Assembly: GCA_944324045.1 (NCBI GenBank)
Contig: CALUUT010000007.1
Span: forward strand, 1-46,264
DNA length: 46,264 nt
DNA from: an uncultured Desulfovibrionaceae bacterium
GTDB taxonomy: Bacteria > Desulfobacterota > Desulfovibrionia > Desulfovibrionales > Desulfovibrionaceae
Reading direction: 5' to 3'
In this document: positions 42,762 to 46,264 of the stretch, one piece after another
How positions within the stretch are numbered: the first letter of the stretch is position 1
How the letters are laid out: each line of letters starts with the position of its first letter
Program-made: the position numbers and the translations under genes
The notes under the pieces: model-generated
Told to the model about the DNA's origin: nothing
The model's database searches: none
The model's input: the letters and a program-made list of their open reading frames with translations, nothing else

Positions 42762-43825
42762 ACAAAGTATTTCAGGACAAGAGCGTTCTTGTTACCGGCG
42801 GCACTGGCTCCCTGGGCAAAACGCTGACACGGCAACTGCTGGCCGGAACCTACGGTCTGCCGCGCAAGATCGTGATTTTTTCCCGGGATGAAGCCAAACA
42901 GCATTTTATACGCGTGGCCTATTCCACGGTAAAAAAACCTACGGACGAAGTCATTTACGATAATTTCCGCCGCCTGCTCTCCTTTCGGATAGGCGATGTG
43001 CGCAATTATGACTCCATTTGCGGCGCACTGCGCGATATCGATATCGTCATCAACGCCGCTGCGCTCAAGCAGGTACCTTCCTGCGAGTACTTCGTCAACG
43101 AAGCCTGCAAAACCAATATTACCGGGGCGTCCAACATTGTACGCGCCATTGAGGAACTGCGTCTGCCTGTGGAAACCGTGGTTGGCGTTACGACGGACAA
43201 GGCCTGCCTGCCGGTCAATGCCATGGGCATGACCAAGGCCCTGCAGGAACGCATGTTCATTGCGGGAAACATCAGCTGCCCGCAAACGCGCTTTATCTGC
43301 GCGCGGTACGGAAATGTCCTGGCTTCGCGCGGCTCCGTCATTCCGCTGTTTCACGAGCAGATCCAAAACGGCGGTCCGCTGACTATCACCACGCCGGACA
43401 TGACCCGCTTTCTTCTTCCGCTTTCCTATGCTGTGACCACCATCGCCACTGCCATCAAGCAGGCCTACCCCGGTGAAACGTATATCCCCAAGATCCCGGC
43501 GGCCCGCATCGTGGATGTGGCCCGTGCCCTCATAGGGAACAGAGACATTGAGATGCGGATCATCGGCATACGTCCCGGCGAAAAGATTCATGAGCTCATG
43601 ATTTCGCCGGAAGAAGGGGTGCGCGCCTATGACCGGGGCGACTTTTTCGCCGTTGCCCCCATGCTGCCGGAACTGCGCCGGGAAGAAACGCAGGCGCCGC
43701 GCAACTGCGCGTATGGCTCCAATGACAGCGTCATGACGTATGAGGAGACTGTAGCTCTGCTGCAAAAATACAAGCTCATGCCCGGCGACGACCGCAGCGG
43801 CGTGGACGAGGAAATGTTGGCATGA
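42758..43825 (+). CDS. UDP-GlcNAc 4,6-dehydratase/5-epimerase (CapE/WbjB family)
   Basis: 355 residues. The N-terminal Rossmann motif is VLVTGGTGSLGKTLTRQLL, with FSRDEAKQ, FRIGDVRNYDSI and NAAALKQVPSCEYF typical of the family. The usual Tyr-x3-Lys is replaced by M-x3-K (AMGMTKALQER), a known feature of CapE-type enzymes. IPKIPAARIVDVARAL and RPGEKIHELMIS mark the C-terminal part. It converts UDP-GlcNAc to the L-arabino-4-keto intermediate shared by L-FucNAc and L-QuiNAc pathways. The ATG at 42758 overlaps the previous stop, with AGGA upstream. The next gene also overlaps by ATGA, so all three are coupled. Confidence 0.88.
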   Translation: MNKVFQDKSVLVTGGTGSLGKTLTRQLLAGTYGLPRKIVIFSRDEAKQHFIRVAYSTVKKPTDEVIYDNFRRLLSFRIGDVRNYDSICGALRDIDIVINAAALKQVPSCEYFVNEACKTNITGASNIVRAIEELRLPVETVVGVTTDKACLPVNAMGMTKALQERMFIAGNISCPQTRFICARYGNVLASRGSVIPLFHEQIQNGGPLTITTPDMTRFLLPLSYAVTTIATAIKQAYPGETYIPKIPAARIVDVARALIGNRDIEMRIIGIRPGEKIHELMISPEEGVRAYDRGDFFAVAPMLPELRREETQAPRNCAYGSNDSVMTYEETVALLQKYKLMPGDDRSGVDEEMLA

Positions 43826-44913
43826 AAATCATGACCGTAATGGGCGCCCGCCCGGAGATCATCCGCCTGTCGCGCGTCATAGACAGGCTGGATGCGCTCT
43901 GCGAGCATGTGCTGGTTTTTACGGGGCAGAATTACGACCCCGCGCTTTCCACTCTGTTTTTCGAACAGCTGAAGGTACGCCGTCCCGACTACAGCCTGCA
44001 CACCCGGGCGGACAGCACCTGGGCGCAGATAGGCAATATTTTGGCGCAAACGGATGCGCTGCTTGCAAGAGAAAAGCCGCAACGGTTTCTCGTGCTGGGC
44101 GACACCAATTCGGCCCTTACGGCCCAGTGCGCCAAGCGGCGCGGCGTCACAGTCTATCATATGGAGGCGGGCAATCGCTGCTTTGACGACCGCGTCCCCG
44201 AAGAGGTGAATCGCCGGGTCATCGACCACGCTTCCGATGTGCTCCTGCCCTATACCAACCGCAGCCGGGATCACCTGCTGCGCGAGGGCATTCACCCCAG
44301 CCGCATCTATGTGACGGGCAATCCGATCAAGGAAGTCATGGACTTCTACGCCCCGCAGATCGACGCCAGCGACATATTGCAACGGCTCGGCGTGGAGCAA
44401 GGCAAGTACTTCCTGATCACGCTGCACCGGGCCGAAAATGTGGATGTGCCCGCGCGGCTGCGCTCGTTCATGGCGGCTTTTGCCGCTATCCACACGAAAT
44501 ACGATCTGCCTGTGCTGCTTTCCCTGCATCCGCATACCCGCGCACGCCTGGAAGAGGCGGGACATATCGCGGGAGCGGGCATCCGCCTGCTCGATCCGCC
44601 CGGCTTCTTCGACTTCGTGCACCTGGAAAAGCACGCCACTGCCCTGCTCTCGGACAGCGGAACCGTGCAGGAGGAAGGCTGCATCCTCGGCAAACCAACG
44701 GTTACCCTGCGCGATGTGACGGAACGGCCGGAAACGCTGGAATGCGGTTCCAATATCCTGAGCGGATGTTGCCCGGATGCTATCCTGCGCTGTCTTGCGC
44801 TTGTACTGGGCCGGAAAGAAGCCTGGGCAGCGCCTGCGGAGTACCGGCAAACGGACGTCAGCCTCACCGTAACCAACATCGTTCTGGGAAACAGAAATGA
44901 AGTGGCAAAATAG
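43822..44913 (+). CDS. UDP-N-acetylglucosamine 2-epimerase family (WecB/WbvD-like)
   Basis: 363 residues. The GT-B-like fold of WecB is clear: MTVMGARPEIIRLSRVIDRL, FTGQNYDP, VLGDTNSALTA, YHMEAGNRCFDDRVPEEVNR, ITLHRAENVD, SLHPHTRARLEE and LLSDSGTVQEEGCILGKPT. In the gene order seen here it probably inverts C2 of the UDP-L-sugar made by its two neighbours, giving UDP-L-QuiNAc (WbvD) or, with another C4 outcome, UDP-L-FucNAc (WbjD). It overlaps the previous gene by ATGA, and its end overlaps the radical SAM gene by 17 bases. Confidence 0.86.
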   Translation: MKIMTVMGARPEIIRLSRVIDRLDALCEHVLVFTGQNYDPALSTLFFEQLKVRRPDYSLHTRADSTWAQIGNILAQTDALLAREKPQRFLVLGDTNSALTAQCAKRRGVTVYHMEAGNRCFDDRVPEEVNRRVIDHASDVLLPYTNRSRDHLLREGIHPSRIYVTGNPIKEVMDFYAPQIDASDILQRLGVEQGKYFLITLHRAENVDVPARLRSFMAAFAAIHTKYDLPVLLSLHPHTRARLEEAGHIAGAGIRLLDPPGFFDFVHLEKHATALLSDSGTVQEEGCILGKPTVTLRDVTERPETLECGSNILSGCCPDAILRCLALVLGRKEAWAAPAEYRQTDVSLTVTNIVLGNRNEVAK

Positions 44914-46096
44914 AGGCCATGAATTTGACGAAATCGGCTCTATCTTCCAGGCGAACAGACAAATTTATGTCTACGGAATGGAGCATGACGCACAGGCCAT
45001 CGCCGCACAACTTGCTTTTCTTGGAGAAGAAGTACGTACACTTACCCCTCTTCCGGGTCGTGGCTCAGGACTGAAAAAAATCTCAACGCTTGCCAACTGG
45101 CTGCGAAGGCCGGAGCGACAGGGCAAGGAGTGCATAACGGGCAATTCACAGGGCAAGATTGTTCTCCTGCCGGAAAGCTATGCCAGGGACAAAGCTATTA
45201 TAACGGAGCTCAGCAAGATTGGCTTTAAACTTAATCAAACGTTGTTTCAGGCAGACAGATTTCTTCGTACATATCTTCCAATTTATGCACTGTACGTCAA
45301 AAATCTGGTCTACTTTCCTGACATATCCTTTATTCCCAGTACAAAATGCAATCTCAACTGCAAGTGCTGCCTGAACTTTACCCCCTACCTGAAAAAAATG
45401 GAGGATGAACCTGTTGCACGTTTAAAACAGGAAGTCGATCTGTTTTTTTCAAAAGTAGATTATATAGGCATGTTCCATATATCCGGGGGAGAGCCCCTGC
45501 TCTATCCCCACCTTGGCGAATTGCTAACTTACATCGGCACGAAATATCGCCAGCAAATCTATGATCTTGCCGTCACGACCAACGGGACACGGAATATTTT
45601 CGACGGTCTGCTTGATATATTCGGCAAGTATCATATTTCGGTTATTTGTGATGATTATACACGCACGCTTCCACAATATAAAGTTACGTTAAAAAAACTC
45701 ATATCAGATTTGAAGAACAAGAATATATGCCACAGGGTCAATAAGGTACGCAGATGGATTGATTTGGCGCCGGACATTACTGACAACTCAGGAATGTCTG
45801 AGGATGATCTGATTCGTTTCTGCAACGCCTGCGCCGTTCCCTGGAGGGAATACCACTCAGGGAGACTGTATGCCTGCAACTACGCTCACTATGCGGAAAA
45901 AGCCGGTCTGGGCACATGTGACGCCACAGAGTATCTGGACTTTACAACGCTCTCCCGGGAACAGGCCAGGGAGCTGATTGAGTTTAGAGCGGGCTTTACG
46001 GAAAAAGGTTATATGGAATTTTGCAAACATTGCGCCGGGTTTAACAATAATCCTTACAGACGCGTTCCCGCCGAGCAGGCGACAAGGAAAGGATAG
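44897..46096 (+). CDS. Radical SAM protein in the polysaccharide operon
   Basis: 399 residues. The radical SAM cysteines are C151-x3-C155-x2-C158 (STKCNLNCKCCLNF), followed by HISGGEPLLYP for SAM binding. A ~120-residue N-terminal domain precedes them (IYVYGMEHDAQAIAAQL). The C-terminal part has further cysteines (FCNACAVPW, LYACNYAHYAE, FCKHCAGF), suggesting an auxiliary Fe-S cluster as in SPASM/twitch proteins. Its substrate is unknown; modification of a sugar, lipid carrier or peptide is possible. The 17-base overlap with the previous gene and the following coupled-looking ATG place it in the sugar operon. A+T content is slightly higher than in its upstream neighbours. Confidence 0.85.
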   Translation: MKWQNRGHEFDEIGSIFQANRQIYVYGMEHDAQAIAAQLAFLGEEVRTLTPLPGRGSGLKKISTLANWLRRPERQGKECITGNSQGKIVLLPESYARDKAIITELSKIGFKLNQTLFQADRFLRTYLPIYALYVKNLVYFPDISFIPSTKCNLNCKCCLNFTPYLKKMEDEPVARLKQEVDLFFSKVDYIGMFHISGGEPLLYPHLGELLTYIGTKYRQQIYDLAVTTNGTRNIFDGLLDIFGKYHISVICDDYTRTLPQYKVTLKKLISDLKNKNICHRVNKVRRWIDLAPDITDNSGMSEDDLIRFCNACAVPWREYHSGRLYACNYAHYAEKAGLGTCDATEYLDFTTLSREQARELIEFRAGFTEKGYMEFCKHCAGFNNNPYRRVPAEQATRKG

Positions 46097-46099
46097 ATC

Positions 46100-46264
46100 A
46101 TGAATATCAAGCAAACCATCAAGCAAGTGCTTCCCACCCCTGTCAAGGACTGGCTGCGCCCCTACAAAATAAAGCTGGACCAGTTGCGCACACCGACAAG
46201 TCTTGGTGGCGGAACACATATGGGGCCCAGCACGGAACTGGTATGCAAGATGCGGGCATTTTCA
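46100..46264 (+). CDS. Start of a further operon gene, cut by window end
   Basis: 55 codons are visible with no stop. AAAGGA precedes the ATG at 46100, which lies three bases after the radical SAM stop codon. The residues (VLPTPVKDWLRPYKIKLDQL, then SLGGGTHMGPSTELVCKM) give no family assignment. Given the context it is probably another polysaccharide gene. Confidence 0.7.
   Translation, partial: MNIKQTIKQVLPTPVKDWLRPYKIKLDQLRTPTSLGGGTHMGPSTELVCKMRAFS

Noticed and set aside
42662..44850. Long minus-strand open frames opposite the nucleotide-sugar genes
   Set aside because: They lie antisense to well-recognised CapE and WecB family genes and have no start signals.

Overview
The window looks like a chromosomal segment of a Desulfovibrio-type sulfate reducer (Desulfovibrionaceae). 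This is inferred from gene content and order, not from a database search. The supporting genes are a block running ispG, proS, xseA, M23 peptidase, xseB, ispA, dxs, which from memory is a Desulfovibrio arrangement; a RACo-like corrinoid-protein activator; cobU; a DUF362 ferredoxin; and many flagellar or chemotaxis genes. Codon use is GC-rich. Most genes have clear AGGAG-type ribosome sites, and some start at GTG or TTG.

Bases 1-9450 are motility and housekeeping. They hold the 3' part of a chemoreceptor, fliM on the other strand with a small well-initiated ORF in front, a RACo-like Fe-S ATPase, an Rsm22-type methyltransferase, a MATE exporter, and a two-gene unit (zinc-ribbon protein, then receiver/TPR protein) behind a good sigma-28 promoter. 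Bases 9486-19723 are one long minus-strand block for isoprenoid precursors (ispG, dxs, ispA), prolyl-tRNA synthetase, exonuclease VII and a murein peptidase. It ends in an unusual fusion of a nucleotidyltransferase-like domain with a ParB/SerK-like domain.

Bases 19945-22302 are a second sigma-28-linked unit, with two FlgO-family exported proteins around a small lipoprotein, followed by an 81-base nested inverted repeat. Bases 22467-24739 hold a divergent SDR/TetR pair with a palindromic control region, then a MarR regulator. Bases 24906-30151 are a minus-strand run: DnaJ-like protein, unknown membrane-anchored protein, cobU, DUF362 ferredoxin and PHP phosphoesterase. An M24 peptidase and dsbD complete the core part.

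A complete tRNA-Lys(CTT) at 34042 marks the start of an accessory stretch. It carries an esterase, a small proline-rich lipoprotein, and a TIR-like protein (ThsB/DUF1863 type) next to an unknown helical protein. A 32-base copy of the 3' end of that second gene lies 2,036 bases downstream, and the interval holds a decayed relBE locus and a QueG-like reductase. Remnants of an IS256-type and an IS1595-type transposase follow, joined end to end. From 40825 to the window edge runs a surface-polysaccharide operon: a GT2 glycosyltransferase, three enzymes that together fit UDP-N-acetyl-L-quinovosamine/rhamnosamine synthesis, a radical SAM protein, and a truncated last gene.

The best candidate for an undescribed system is the TIR-like gene and its helical neighbour at 36362-37421. 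The NTase/SerK-like fusion at 9486 and the two sigma-28 units are also worth following up.
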